A DNA stretch of 64,000 nucleotides from Ketobacter sp. (GTDB taxonomy: Bacteria; Pseudomonadota; Gammaproteobacteria; Pseudomonadales; Ketobacteraceae): the NCBI RefSeq assembly GCF_003671495.1, contig NZ_RCHN01000019.1, positions 124,001 to 188,000 on the forward strand. Reading direction: 5' to 3'. The position numbers were made by a program, and so were the translations under genes. The notes beneath the pieces were generated by a model. That model did no database searches. It worked only from the letters and a program-made list of their open reading frames with translations, and was not told where the DNA came from. Shown piece by piece: positions 21,652 through 30,190 of this stretch. Positions within the stretch are counted from its first letter, which is position 1. Every line of letters starts with the position of its first letter.

Positions 21652-21891
21652 TTAACCTTGCTGAATCTCGCGTTCAATTCGTTGTAGGGCTTGAGTGACT
21701 TTTTGCAGTTCCTCATTGGTTACCCGGCTGATTTCCTCTAGTACCTCTGCGTTTTCCAGCTGAATTGCCTGCTCCTCGGAATCTGCTGATAATCCGCTGC
21801 GGTAATCCTGCTTGATGGCATCCAGCCGTTGCAGCAACTCGTCGCGTTTTTGGGTTAATTCTGCGTGTTTTTGGGTTAGATCTGCAGTCAT
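21652..21891 (-). CDS. DksA/TraR-like coiled-coil protein without zinc finger
   Basis: 79 residues from the ATG ending at 21891, with a GGGAGAG ribosome-binding site; an in-frame start at 21915 would add eight residues. The whole protein is predicted helical coiled coil, with IKQDYRSGLSADSEEQAIQL followed by a run of the NAEVLEEISR type. This resembles the N-terminal coiled coil of small DksA/TraR-family proteins. The C4 zinc finger that normally follows is absent and the stop comes right after the second helix. No cysteines at all. It might act on RNA polymerase or simply be a remnant. Converges with the cyclase-FHA gene. Confidence 0.7.
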   Translation of the reverse strand: MTADLTQKHAELTQKRDELLQRLDAIKQDYRSGLSADSEEQAIQLENAEVLEEISRVTNEELQKVTQALQRIEREIQQG

Positions 21892-21973
21892 ATTTACTCT
21901 CCCGATGTAGAGCATTCAGTATAGACAAACCCTCTGAGTGCCGGGTTGACCACGATCAAATGAAGCGCTTGTG

Positions 21974-23128
21974 CTAGCCGGGTTTTCCGTCCGCACGGGG
22001 GGCAGTCAATATTGGGGAATAGCGCCATAGAAACAGTCCGAAACAGATCACCCAGATAGCCCCGCTGAGGAATATGCCCAGTTGCCAGGGCAGCAGAGCC
22101 GCTGCGGTGGCCACGCGGATTACGGCGCAGACCTGAATCAAAACGAACGCCACACCCATGTGGTGTGGCAGAATCAGGGGGCGCCCTGTATGCCCCAGGG
22201 ACACCCTAGCCATGACCCCCAGTATCAGTGAAGCAACTGCCCCTACACCTGCGGCGTGCACCCAAATTTGAATACCGGTCAAACCCATGCGGCCAGTTGC
22301 GAGCAGTATCAGAGAGAGCGGAATCCACAGCATGGACAGGTGCAGAACCCACAACAATGGTTCAGCGCGGACCAGCCATCCGCGCCACAGCACCAGGCGG
22401 AACAAGTGTACGGCAGCGGTCCCCATGGAGAGCCAAATCGTAAGCGTGTCGAGCCGGGTCAGCAGGCTGCAGCCCACTAAAAGCAGCAGAACGATGGCGA
22501 CCAGATCCAGCTTTGCATTGGTATGGACCTGTTGTCCCTTGCGACCCTGACCGGTTAACCATGAGGAAGAGAATGCTGGAGTGATGCGGCCGCCCACCAC
22601 TGCCATGAGGGTGAACAGAACCAGGATGGCCGTCTCATGCCAGGGACCTTGAGGATCGAGCAGCACGCCCGCCTCAGTGACCCACAACAGGGCCAGTAAC
22701 AACAGCAGAATATATTGGCGCCGCTGACGGGCCTTCCAGATCCGTATGCCGGTATCGAGCAGCACCAGTGGCAGAAACATCAGGTTAACAGCCACCACTA
22801 ACGCCTGAGGTACCCCAAAATCCATATAGCTGAGCACACGGCCGGCCCCCCATACGGACCACAGCAAGACCAAGGGCAGTCCGTGCAGGCGATCGCTCTG
22901 GGTCCAGACACAGGCGGCCGTCATCAGAAAGCCAGCAATTCCGGTGTTCACCATGCCGAAGAGCATTTCGTGACGATGCCACACCAGCAGATCAAGGGTA
23001 GGGGCATGGGACAGGCTTCCCTGGAGCGTCAATATCCACAGCGGTATCGCCAACAGCGCCCAGGCAGCAGTGGAAACAAAGAATATTCTGAACGGATACT
23101 CGCTTAATCGCTGTATTTGGTTGTCCAT
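21974..23128 (-). CDS. NnrS family haem-copper-related membrane protein
   Basis: A polytopic inner-membrane protein of 384 residues with about twelve hydrophobic segments. The diagnostic block is WHRHEMLFGMVNTGIAGFLM near residues 50-70, followed by LLWSVWGAGRVLSY. NnrS proteins contain haem and copper and protect against nitric oxide and related nitrosative stress in other bacteria. The ATG ending at 23128 is preferred over a TTG at 23152. No denitrification gene is beside it, so a detoxification role is more likely than respiration. It diverges from the cysteine-rich protein gene. Confidence 0.9.
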   Translation of the reverse strand: MDNQIQRLSEYPFRIFFVSTAAWALLAIPLWILTLQGSLSHAPTLDLLVWHRHEMLFGMVNTGIAGFLMTAACVWTQSDRLHGLPLVLLWSVWGAGRVLSYMDFGVPQALVVAVNLMFLPLVLLDTGIRIWKARQRRQYILLLLLALLWVTEAGVLLDPQGPWHETAILVLFTLMAVVGGRITPAFSSSWLTGQGRKGQQVHTNAKLDLVAIVLLLLVGCSLLTRLDTLTIWLSMGTAAVHLFRLVLWRGWLVRAEPLLWVLHLSMLWIPLSLILLATGRMGLTGIQIWVHAAGVGAVASLILGVMARVSLGHTGRPLILPHHMGVAFVLIQVCAVIRVATAAALLPWQLGIFLSGAIWVICFGLFLWRYSPILTAPRADGKPG

Positions 23129-23249
23129 GATGGGTCCACTCAATACTGTCAAGGTGGTACACTTAAACGAATTTTATTGATTCGATGCGGGCAAAGCATT
23201 GATCCAGACAGGGTTATTGGCGCACTTAACTCATCCAAAAGACGAAGTC

Positions 23250-24245
23250 ATGGACTTTAGCAATCAACACAAGCACAGATCTCAACCCAACCGATGTACG
23301 GTGTGCGATGCACCGATCGTGATCAACCCGTTACACCGCGATCAACCCAGGATTTGCGGTAACGTGCAGTGCCAAACCTTGTTCAAGCAGCAACACAGCA
23401 TGAGCCCGGCCCTTTATAAACAGCATTTCGCCAGGCAGCAGCAGTTGATTCTTCAAAAACGCCATGTTGAGGTGGAAAAGCAAAAACACATTGAGCGTTT
23501 AAAACAGACAGAACATGCGGAGAACGAGCGGATCGCGGCGGCTCTCAAGGCGTATGTGGCGGGTTTCGCTCATCAGGAGATCAGAGTGACTCAACTGCCC
23601 AGCGGGCTGGCCGAGACGGCACCACCCGAGCCAGACCGCATTGACGCGTATTGTGAACATCTGCAGGATGTTATCTCCCAGGCGGAGGCGGCGGAGAGCT
23701 TTGAATCACTTCTGGATGGCCAACATTCGGTACTGCACGAAAGCCTGATCAATCAGGATCAACGTTTGGAAGACAATCCGGCGCTGGCGCAGGGCGTGCA
23801 ACAGATGTGCGGTCTGTGTAAAGGGGGTTGCTGCTCCGCCGGAGGGAATCACGGCTACCTTCAACCCATCACCATGCGTCGCTTGATGGAACATCAGGGC
23901 ATGAGCGCAGAGTCACTACTGGCGTACTATCGAGAGAAGATTCCCCAGCGCTCCGTGGTAGGCGCCTGCATCAACCAGACTCGAGAAGGGTGCAGCGTTC
24001 CGAGGGAGTTTCGCTCTGACGTCTGTAATTTCTATTTGTGTGAAGAAGTGGAGCAGTATCTGGATTCGGTGGAGTACTCAGAATCCGGCAATACCTGCAA
24101 TCTGGTGGTACAACGGGAACACACCCACTGGAACCGTTTTGAGGCGGTGGAGAAAAACCCGGTGAAACTCATTGCCGTGCAGAATGAGGAGGGCGAACTG
24201 GTCCCGCTGGCCCATGGTGAATGGTTGGGCTCAGGGGGTGATTAG
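23250..24245 (+). CDS. Cysteine-rich protein: zinc-finger-like N-terminus and YkgJ-like C-terminus
   Basis: 331 residues from the ATG at 23250 (a TTG at 23199 is in frame). Residues about 10-45 hold a possible zinc-binding C-x2-C...C-x4-C pattern (RCTVCDAPIV, RICGNVQCQTLF). A charged helical linker follows (about 50-110). Residues about 185-290 carry a YkgJ-type cysteine pattern: CGLCKGGCCSAG, then single cysteines in VGACINQTREGCSVP and VCNFYLCEE. Such clusters are predicted to bind zinc or an Fe-S cluster. The fusion is unusual to me and the function unknown. Its stop overlaps the stop of the converging TRAP permease gene by four bases. Confidence 0.78.
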   Translation: MDFSNQHKHRSQPNRCTVCDAPIVINPLHRDQPRICGNVQCQTLFKQQHSMSPALYKQHFARQQQLILQKRHVEVEKQKHIERLKQTEHAENERIAAALKAYVAGFAHQEIRVTQLPSGLAETAPPEPDRIDAYCEHLQDVISQAEAAESFESLLDGQHSVLHESLINQDQRLEDNPALAQGVQQMCGLCKGGCCSAGGNHGYLQPITMRRLMEHQGMSAESLLAYYREKIPQRSVVGACINQTREGCSVPREFRSDVCNFYLCEEVEQYLDSVEYSESGNTCNLVVQREHTHWNRFEAVEKNPVKLIAVQNEEGELVPLAHGEWLGSGGD

Positions 24246-26311
24246 CCGTTAATGCCGTACAGTAGCGGACCAAACCCCACCAGTATCAGCGTGGTGCCCA
24301 TTACCATCAACGGAAGCAGCAGGCGCTCATGGCGATAGTAAAAGTTGTCACCTTCTTGTGAAGCGGCTAACGCTTCTTCCTCACCCACCACCTGGCGTGT
24401 GAATATATGACTCAGAGCCACGGGCGGGCTGAGATAGCCCAATTCCAGTGCCACCAGACAGGTCATCCAGAAATGCACAGGATCTATACCTTGTTGGTAG
24501 GCAATGGGCGCGATGGCCAGGGACACCAGCCCCACAGCCGCCATGGATTCCATAAACATCCCGATCAACACGAACATCAACATCAGTGCCCCCATAATCA
24601 GATAGGGGTTATCGATGTCGTAGAGGAAGGTGGCGGCAACGGTCTTTCCACCCAGGCTGGTCATGATCATAAAGGTGGACATCAACATCAGCATCCCACC
24701 AATATGGATCGATGCATCGTTCATTGACTTGGTCAGTGCGCCGGGCAATGTGTTGATGCGTTCAGGTTCATCATACAATGGCTCGTCTTTACTCAAGGAG
24801 CGCTCAAATACAATGATCCAGAATATGATCACCGGCAGAATAACCGGAGCGGAGAATTGATCCAGGCGGGCGTCCAGAACCCAAAAATACGCCAACGTCA
24901 CCAGCAGGAAAATAACAACATAAGGCAAAATAGGGCGTGCTCGACTCAGCGATACCGGCAAGGCTTCGTTGATGGATGCGATCCGCAGGGGATCTTTCCG
25001 CACGATCATGGCATAGATAAAGAAGACAAGGGCGGTGAGCAGGAATACCCGTACCCCCCAATAAAACAGATCGTCTGTGACCACTTCTTTATTCAGGATA
25101 GACACGATGATCACGATCAGGCAGGGCTTGAGCACAATGCCTGAGCTTCCACTCATGGCGGTGGCGGCCAGCGCCAGCTGGCGTCGGGTGCCCACTTTTC
25201 TCAGCTCCCGATACACCACTGCACCCATCGCCAGGATAATAATCGAAGATGCACCAGTGTAAGCTGTTGGCAGCGCCATAACGGCGATGGCAACGAAGGC
25301 AAGAATCTCCGGTGGCAGCCGCCACGGGGTAAACAAACTGAAAATACGTTCCCCAACCTGGGTCTGCTTCAACAGCATTCCACACCATAGATAAAGTGCG
25401 ACATCCATATAGGTTCCGGACTGATCGAAGAAGGCGCTGAAATAAAGGGACAGGCCAGCCAGGTTGCCCTGGTTGATGATCACGATAAACGCAAATGGCA
25501 GCATAACCATGGTATAGAGCGGAACTGACAGCAAAGCGCGGCCCAGGGTGCCACCGGTGGGGGCATCCTTCGGGATGCTGAAGAGGTCTTTTAAAGATAG
25601 CAGCGCCAACACCGTGGTGCCGACGACCATACCGGTCACCAGTTCCGGATTTGATGACTGGATTTGCGAATCCATCATATTGAAACGGAATTTCCAGGCC
25701 GATGCCGCCAGCGCTGTATTGGCAATCAATTGCAGAGAAAGGGATACTTTGAAATCCAGCCGGGATACCATCGGGCGAAAGCCGATGTGATGGCGTTGTA
25801 ATGTGGCCACCGCCGCAGCCATAAATAACAGGGTTAACAGCAGGATCTGTTGCTTGTCGGTGGAAAAGATGCTGATCTCTGAGAATTTGTGTTCCACTGA
25901 GCTGAACAGCTCAAGCGACGGGGTCACCTTGGCCTTGAGCTGGTCCACCAGGGCATGCTCCTGTATGCACTGGCGAACCTGATTTTCGAGGGAGGTCCTG
26001 GCGGCATCCCGATCAAAGCCTTCATCGAACAGATCAAAATCATCTGAGGAACCCGTCGCCTGGGCTTCCAGCTCATCCAGACGTTGCTGAACGTTGATGT
26101 TGGGGTCACAGCTGGGATCGTTGATCTCTGACCGCAGTACGAAATAATCGTCCCAAACATAGGCCCCCAGTTGTGTGAGCTGACCATGCATGCTTTCGCC
26201 AGTGCGGGCAAAAATGATAAAAATCAGCAAACACAGGATGGCGATAACCGGTAATCGCTCAAAGAAATTGGACTTGGATTCACTACTACCTTGCATGATC
26301 AACTCATTCAC
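24242..26311 (-). CDS. TRAP transporter fused membrane subunit (Q-M type) with N-terminal soluble insert
   Basis: 689 residues, inner membrane. One membrane helix (about 18-36) is followed by a hydrophilic stretch to about residue 150, acidic and probably helical (EINDPSCDPNINVQQRLDEL). Then come three or four helices resembling the small Q subunit, and the large M (DctM-like) domain with TAYTGASSIIILAMGAVVYR and ATAMSGSSGIVLKPC. It uses an ion gradient to import a ligand delivered by the periplasmic protein. Start GTG at 26311 (ATG at 26296 possible). Last gene of a three-gene operon with the binding protein and the TPR-type lipoprotein, matching the Treponema TatT-TatP-TatQ/M arrangement. 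Confidence 0.88.
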   Translation of the reverse strand: MNELIMQGSSESKSNFFERLPVIAILCLLIFIIFARTGESMHGQLTQLGAYVWDDYFVLRSEINDPSCDPNINVQQRLDELEAQATGSSDDFDLFDEGFDRDAARTSLENQVRQCIQEHALVDQLKAKVTPSLELFSSVEHKFSEISIFSTDKQQILLLTLLFMAAAVATLQRHHIGFRPMVSRLDFKVSLSLQLIANTALAASAWKFRFNMMDSQIQSSNPELVTGMVVGTTVLALLSLKDLFSIPKDAPTGGTLGRALLSVPLYTMVMLPFAFIVIINQGNLAGLSLYFSAFFDQSGTYMDVALYLWCGMLLKQTQVGERIFSLFTPWRLPPEILAFVAIAVMALPTAYTGASSIIILAMGAVVYRELRKVGTRRQLALAATAMSGSSGIVLKPCLIVIIVSILNKEVVTDDLFYWGVRVFLLTALVFFIYAMIVRKDPLRIASINEALPVSLSRARPILPYVVIFLLVTLAYFWVLDARLDQFSAPVILPVIIFWIIVFERSLSKDEPLYDEPERINTLPGALTKSMNDASIHIGGMLMLMSTFMIMTSLGGKTVAATFLYDIDNPYLIMGALMLMFVLIGMFMESMAAVGLVSLAIAPIAYQQGIDPVHFWMTCLVALELGYLSPPVALSHIFTRQVVGEEEALAASQEGDNFYYRHERLLLPLMVMGTTLILVGFGPLLYGING

Positions 26312-26335
26312 AGCGATTACCGTTTTCGGCTTTTA

Positions 26336-27358
26336 TTATTCGGCGTTGGGATCGGTACATTCAGCTAACGTAGGCTCTTTGTTGCATCGGATTTTGCGCA
26401 ACAGGGTCAGCATTTTGGCGTCATAGACATTCTGTTCGCGGAAGGCAAGCCGAATCTGTCGAGTTTGGGTATGGTATTCCTCGCGTCCTTGTCCCTCCAG
26501 CGGAATCCAGAGATCCTTGGGAATGTCTTCTTCTGCTTCGCGCACGGTCTTCAAAGTCTGATCGAAATTTTTCACAAAGAACTCGCGGGATTTCTGGGCG
26601 AAGCCATCTGGCAATTTGCTCCAGCGGGCCACGAACTGCATATTGCCCTGCATAACGGGGTTCTCGAGGATGCCGCCGTTGGGACGCAGGCCTTTGTCCA
26701 ACTCCATCATTTTATAGACGATGGCAGGGCCACCGGTGATATCAATGGCGTTGTTGTTGAATTTCTGAAAGATGTTGGTCAGGGTGGAGGAAACCGGCGT
26801 CATGCCAAGATCCACAACCAGCTGGCGCATTTCGGGCATGGTGTCGAGCACCGCCATACGCTTGCCTGCCAGATCCGAGATGCTTTTGATGCTGTTGTCG
26901 TTGGTGAATATGAACACCGCACCAGCAGGCTGGATGCCAATGACTTCGTAGTCGCCGTTGCGCATGTACTTGGCGGCAGAAGGTTTTGCCAGGGTCTGCA
27001 TCACTGTGCGTAAGTGTTCATAGGTTGGCATTGCAGCCGGGGCATCCAGCGTGCCGGTGAACTTGTTGAAGTTGCGGGCCTGCAGGCTGGGCATGTTTGC
27101 CATGTCACAGGCACCGGACTTAAGCTCTTCAACCACAATCTTATCGTGCACATAGGATTTCAATTCGATTTTTGCACCCCAGTTCAGGGCGGCAGCCTGA
27201 TAATCCATGAGTGCTTGATGCTCGGGGCCACCTTCGCCCATGAACATGAATGCGCACATTTTGACGGGGACGGGCTCTGCCTGAGCGTTGCCCATAATGA
27301 GAGTGGCGCCGAGTGCAGTTAACAGACCAGAGAAAGCTTTCTTCATTTTTGTTTTCAT
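26336..27358 (-). CDS. TRAP-type periplasmic solute-binding protein
   Basis: 340 residues with a signal peptide (MKTKMKKAFSGLLTALGATL, cleaved after AQA at about residue 27). The mature protein follows the DctP-like pattern, with FNKFTGTLDAPAAM and DNSIKSISDLAGKRMAVLDT as recognisable blocks. It captures a ligand in the periplasm for the fused membrane subunit encoded 24 bp downstream. Members of this subgroup pair with a tetratricopeptide lipoprotein rather than acting alone. The ligand is unknown; hydrophobic acids have been suggested for the Treponema relative. A good GAGGG ribosome-binding site precedes the ATG. Confidence 0.86.
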   Translation of the reverse strand: MKTKMKKAFSGLLTALGATLIMGNAQAEPVPVKMCAFMFMGEGGPEHQALMDYQAAALNWGAKIELKSYVHDKIVVEELKSGACDMANMPSLQARNFNKFTGTLDAPAAMPTYEHLRTVMQTLAKPSAAKYMRNGDYEVIGIQPAGAVFIFTNDNSIKSISDLAGKRMAVLDTMPEMRQLVVDLGMTPVSSTLTNIFQKFNNNAIDITGGPAIVYKMMELDKGLRPNGGILENPVMQGNMQFVARWSKLPDGFAQKSREFFVKNFDQTLKTVREAEEDIPKDLWIPLEGQGREEYHTQTRQIRLAFREQNVYDAKMLTLLRKIRCNKEPTLAECTDPNAE

Positions 27359-27379
27359 TATTTTTCCCTCAGTGTTCTT

Positions 27380-28390
27380 TTACAAAAGATCGTCGATATC
27401 CAATGTGTCAGCGGGAATAAGCTGGTCATCCCAGAAGGTGCCAAATTTACCAAAAGGAGTGCGCTGTCCAGTGTGCTCAGTCCAGAGTTTGTCGGAAATC
27501 AGTACCAAGCCACGGGTGGCCATTTCGTCCAACAGATTCAGTTTGGGATTGGCAGGATATTCTTCCTTCATCTTAACATGTTTGCGAATGACGTTTTTAA
27601 TGCCATTTTCATCGCCCTGAGTCATGTACATAGCGGCTTCAATCAAGTGAACCATACGCACACCTTCAGCTTCACCGGTCCGTGCGGCCAGATTCAGCCG
27701 ATCCATACCTAATTGAATGGCCGCTTTGTCATCATCCAAACGGGCTTTGGTGATATCGACAACGGCCGCCACGGCGTTGGGGATGCCCCAGAATTTATCG
27801 CTGTCCACGCACTTCAGTCCGTCCATGGCCCTGGGCAGCACGTCCAGTGGCACGCCAGCGGCACCACCTACGGCCAGGTCCATCTGCACCGCTTGCATGC
27901 CCCCGAACATGCCGAACATGTAGGCCATTTCTTCATTGTCATCATGGAAGTCGGGGCACTCTTCCCCGGGTTCACCAAAATAACGAACGGCGGCTTGATA
28001 GCCAAAGTATTGCCGTTGGGCCGCCAGGCGAGTCCAGCGCTTTTGCAGCGTGCGAGCATCCTGAGCGGTGGGTACGTCGTTTTTGTTCATGGCGCGCAGA
28101 AACCTCAGCTCCTCCTGCTTGGCCTTCTCGTCGGCACACATACCGGAAGCGAGGGTAACCATGGGAATCAGCGGATCGATATTGGGACCCATGGGGTAGG
28201 TCATGGCCGCCATGCCTTCACCCATAGCGCACATGATGTCAGTATCGTTGGAGGCCATAAACCAGGGACTCATATATTCGTTGCCAAAGGACACCATGCC
28301 ACTGGCTGCCATGTCCCGTACCGAACACCCACTGATGCAAAGGGAGAAAAGCACCGCGAGTGCGGTATTCAACCGGAGTGTATTGATCAT
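27380..28390 (-). CDS. TRAP-associated lipoprotein (TatT family)
   Basis: 336 residues. A lipoprotein signal ends in CISGC, with Cys22 as the lipidated residue, so the mature protein is anchored to a membrane facing the periplasm. The body is helical, with repeats of paired helices consistent with the TPR-like TatT fold (ADEKAKQEELRFLRAMNKND, AAQRQYFGYQAAVRYFGEPG, HLIEAAMYMTQGD). It is the first gene of the TRAP operon and lies 21 bp upstream of the binding protein. In Treponema the homologous protein forms a complex with its binding protein; the same role is inferred here. Confidence 0.82.
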   Translation of the reverse strand: MINTLRLNTALAVLFSLCISGCSVRDMAASGMVSFGNEYMSPWFMASNDTDIMCAMGEGMAAMTYPMGPNIDPLIPMVTLASGMCADEKAKQEELRFLRAMNKNDVPTAQDARTLQKRWTRLAAQRQYFGYQAAVRYFGEPGEECPDFHDDNEEMAYMFGMFGGMQAVQMDLAVGGAAGVPLDVLPRAMDGLKCVDSDKFWGIPNAVAAVVDITKARLDDDKAAIQLGMDRLNLAARTGEAEGVRMVHLIEAAMYMTQGDENGIKNVIRKHVKMKEEYPANPKLNLLDEMATRGLVLISDKLWTEHTGQRTPFGKFGTFWDDQLIPADTLDIDDLL

Positions 28391-28964
28391 TGAAATCCGT
28401 TCCTTCTTGTTATTTGTTTTTTTATTATCGTTGCCTGGATCAGGCGAATTCCGGGTTCCCCAGAACCCTCAATTGTAACCACTTGCCGCCAAGTCTCAAT
28501 TGCTACCAACACTGGCACGGCATCGGTTTAATGAACAACATTGATGGTTAGTATTATGGCGTGGGAAAATTTTATCTGCAATGCGTATGAATTAAGTTTA
28601 TTGAGCGCGGGAAGGAAGGCCCATTATGTGACTTGCTGCGCCTCAAAAGCCCCTGTTTTCTATATTGAATGATGCACATATCCATAAATATCAGGGGGAT
28701 AGGAGGTCGCCACAGGGGCGGGCTGGAGCATACCTTAATCCCTGCCGGAGTATATGGAATGTTCAGCGGGGCCTGATGAGTTACCTTGCTGGACCGGCCT
28801 GGCGCAGAGTGTGTCGCCCCGTGTGGCCGGTTGACTTGAAATCGGCGATCTGGGATAAGAACAAAAAATGACTCGTTACAGGCCTGGCCGCAGTGAACCT
28901 TTTGTAGCCGAACTGGCAACCATGACGAGAAACGAGTAACCCTGATATTGAACGAGAGAATAGA
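28391..28964. other. 574-bp intergenic region between TRAP operon and folM
   Basis: No convincing gene on either strand. It serves as the divergent promoter region. Next to the TRAP operon lies a direct repeat (28468-28508, listed separately). Near the folM start, ACTCGTT (28871-28877) and AACGAGT (28931-28937) could pair in the leader RNA, but only over seven bases. I could not match the region to a known riboswitch. Confidence 0.6.
28468..28508. repeat. Direct repeat upstream of the TRAP operon
   Basis: Two near-identical copies, CTCAATTGTAACCA (28468-28481) and CTCAATTGCTACCA (28495-28508), start 27 bp apart, 78-118 bp upstream of the lipoprotein start. Spacing close to a whole number of helical turns suits a tandem regulator site. 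The regulator is unknown. Confidence 0.35.
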
Positions 28965-29762
28965 GTGAAGTCTTCTGCAGTACTGATCAGTGGCGCGGGA
29001 ACCCGCCTGGGTAAACTGTTCGCCCGCCACATGGCCTCATTGGGTTATGACGTCGCCATTCATTGTAACAGTTCACTGGAGCCGGCCCGGACGCTGGCGG
29101 CGGAGTTACAGGCGCTGGGGTGCGCAGCCGAGGTTTTTCCTCAGGATTTTACCCAACCCTTTGATACGGATGCCTACCTTGCAAGCGTAAGGCGTGTCTT
29201 TCCCAACTTGCGCTGCCTGCTGAACAATGCTTCTGCCTATGCCGCGGCCCCGTCAGCCAAAACTGATCGCACCTTACTGGAGACGCAGTTTCGTGTGAAC
29301 CTGGTGACACCCTTTCTGATGACCGCCAGTTTTGCAAATCAGATCGCCAGCGAGCATGCGAACTCATCAGAAGACCACAATGCTCCAATACCACAGGTGA
29401 TTCACATTCTTGATAACAAGATTGGGTATCACCAGTATCAGTATGCCGCCTATCTGCTTTCCAAAAAATCCCTGGCGGAATACACCCGACTGGCCGCCCT
29501 GGAATTTGCCCCTTTCTTACGGGTGAACGGGATATCCCCTGGCGTGACCCTGCCCGGTGAAACCCGTACGGATGACTACGTTCAATGGCGGTTGGAAGGC
29601 ATCCCACTGCAGCGCCAGGGTCAGGACAAGGAGCTGATGGCCGCTCTGGGTTATCTGCTGGAAAATGAATTTGTTACCGGCCAGATCCTCACCGTGGATG
29701 GTGGTGAGTCCATTAACCAAGTGGGCAGGAATCACGAAAACTATCCGGGTGGATCGGAATGA
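28965..29762 (+). CDS. folM: Dihydromonapterin reductase-like SDR (FolM family)
   Basis: A 265-residue short-chain dehydrogenase. The cofactor motif is ISGAGTRLGKLFARHMASLG, with an arginine in the TGxxxRxG style seen in pteridine reductases. The catalytic region is YAAYLLSKKSLAEY. FolM reduces dihydromonapterin to tetrahydromonapterin and has dihydrofolate reductase activity. The call is supported by the next gene, folK, which overlaps it by four bases (ATGA at 29759-29762). Start GTG at 28965 behind GAGAGAA. Without that neighbour it would be only a generic SDR. Confidence 0.82.
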   Translation: MKSSAVLISGAGTRLGKLFARHMASLGYDVAIHCNSSLEPARTLAAELQALGCAAEVFPQDFTQPFDTDAYLASVRRVFPNLRCLLNNASAYAAAPSAKTDRTLLETQFRVNLVTPFLMTASFANQIASEHANSSEDHNAPIPQVIHILDNKIGYHQYQYAAYLLSKKSLAEYTRLAALEFAPFLRVNGISPGVTLPGETRTDDYVQWRLEGIPLQRQGQDKELMAALGYLLENEFVTGQILTVDGGESINQVGRNHENYPGGSE

Positions 29763-30190
29763 GTTCCCAGCCCAGTCCTCAGAAGTGTTCGCACTATGCC
29801 ATTGTTTCGGTTGGCACCAACATTGAGCCGGAAATCAACCTGCAGAAATCCCGAGCGATTTTGCAGGCTGAAATGACCCTGCTGGGTGAAGCGAAGGTGA
29901 TCCAGACTGCGCCGGATGGCTATCAGTTGCAACCGGATTTTTTGAATGGTGCCTATTATGTTGGCACCGAACTGACATACGAGGCGTTTAATCAATATTT
30001 GAAAGATGTTGAGAAGCGCCTGGGTCGCGTGAAAGGGCCCATCAAGTCCGGCCCCCGTTGTATTGATCTGGATATCATCGTGTGGGATGGTGAGGTGGTA
30101 CACGATGACTACCGGCAGAACAAACATTACGTGGTCGACCCGGTCAATGAGCTCCTGGACCGGTTTCAGATAGCGATTGAACCCAGATGA
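29759..30190 (+). CDS. folK: 6-hydroxymethyl-7,8-dihydropterin pyrophosphokinase
   Basis: Transfers pyrophosphate from ATP to hydroxymethyldihydropterin in folate synthesis. 143 residues, a little shorter than most. The family signature is present as KSGPRCIDLDII near residues 99-110 (Arg and both Asp). The N-terminal ..SVGTNIEP.. strand-loop stands in for the usual LGSN. It overlaps folM by four bases and the following enoyl-CoA hydratase gene by four bases, so translation of all three is likely coupled. The C-terminus (VDPVNELLDRFQIAIEPR) lacks the usual HPR[ML] block, so it is somewhat diverged. Confidence 0.85.
   Translation: MSSQPSPQKCSHYAIVSVGTNIEPEINLQKSRAILQAEMTLLGEAKVIQTAPDGYQLQPDFLNGAYYVGTELTYEAFNQYLKDVEKRLGRVKGPIKSGPRCIDLDIIVWDGEVVHDDYRQNKHYVVDPVNELLDRFQIAIEPR

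Noticed and set aside
28572-29030. Minus-strand 152-codon open frame between the TRAP operon and folM
   Set aside because: Overlaps the folM start, lacks a ribosome-binding site and looks like random sequence.
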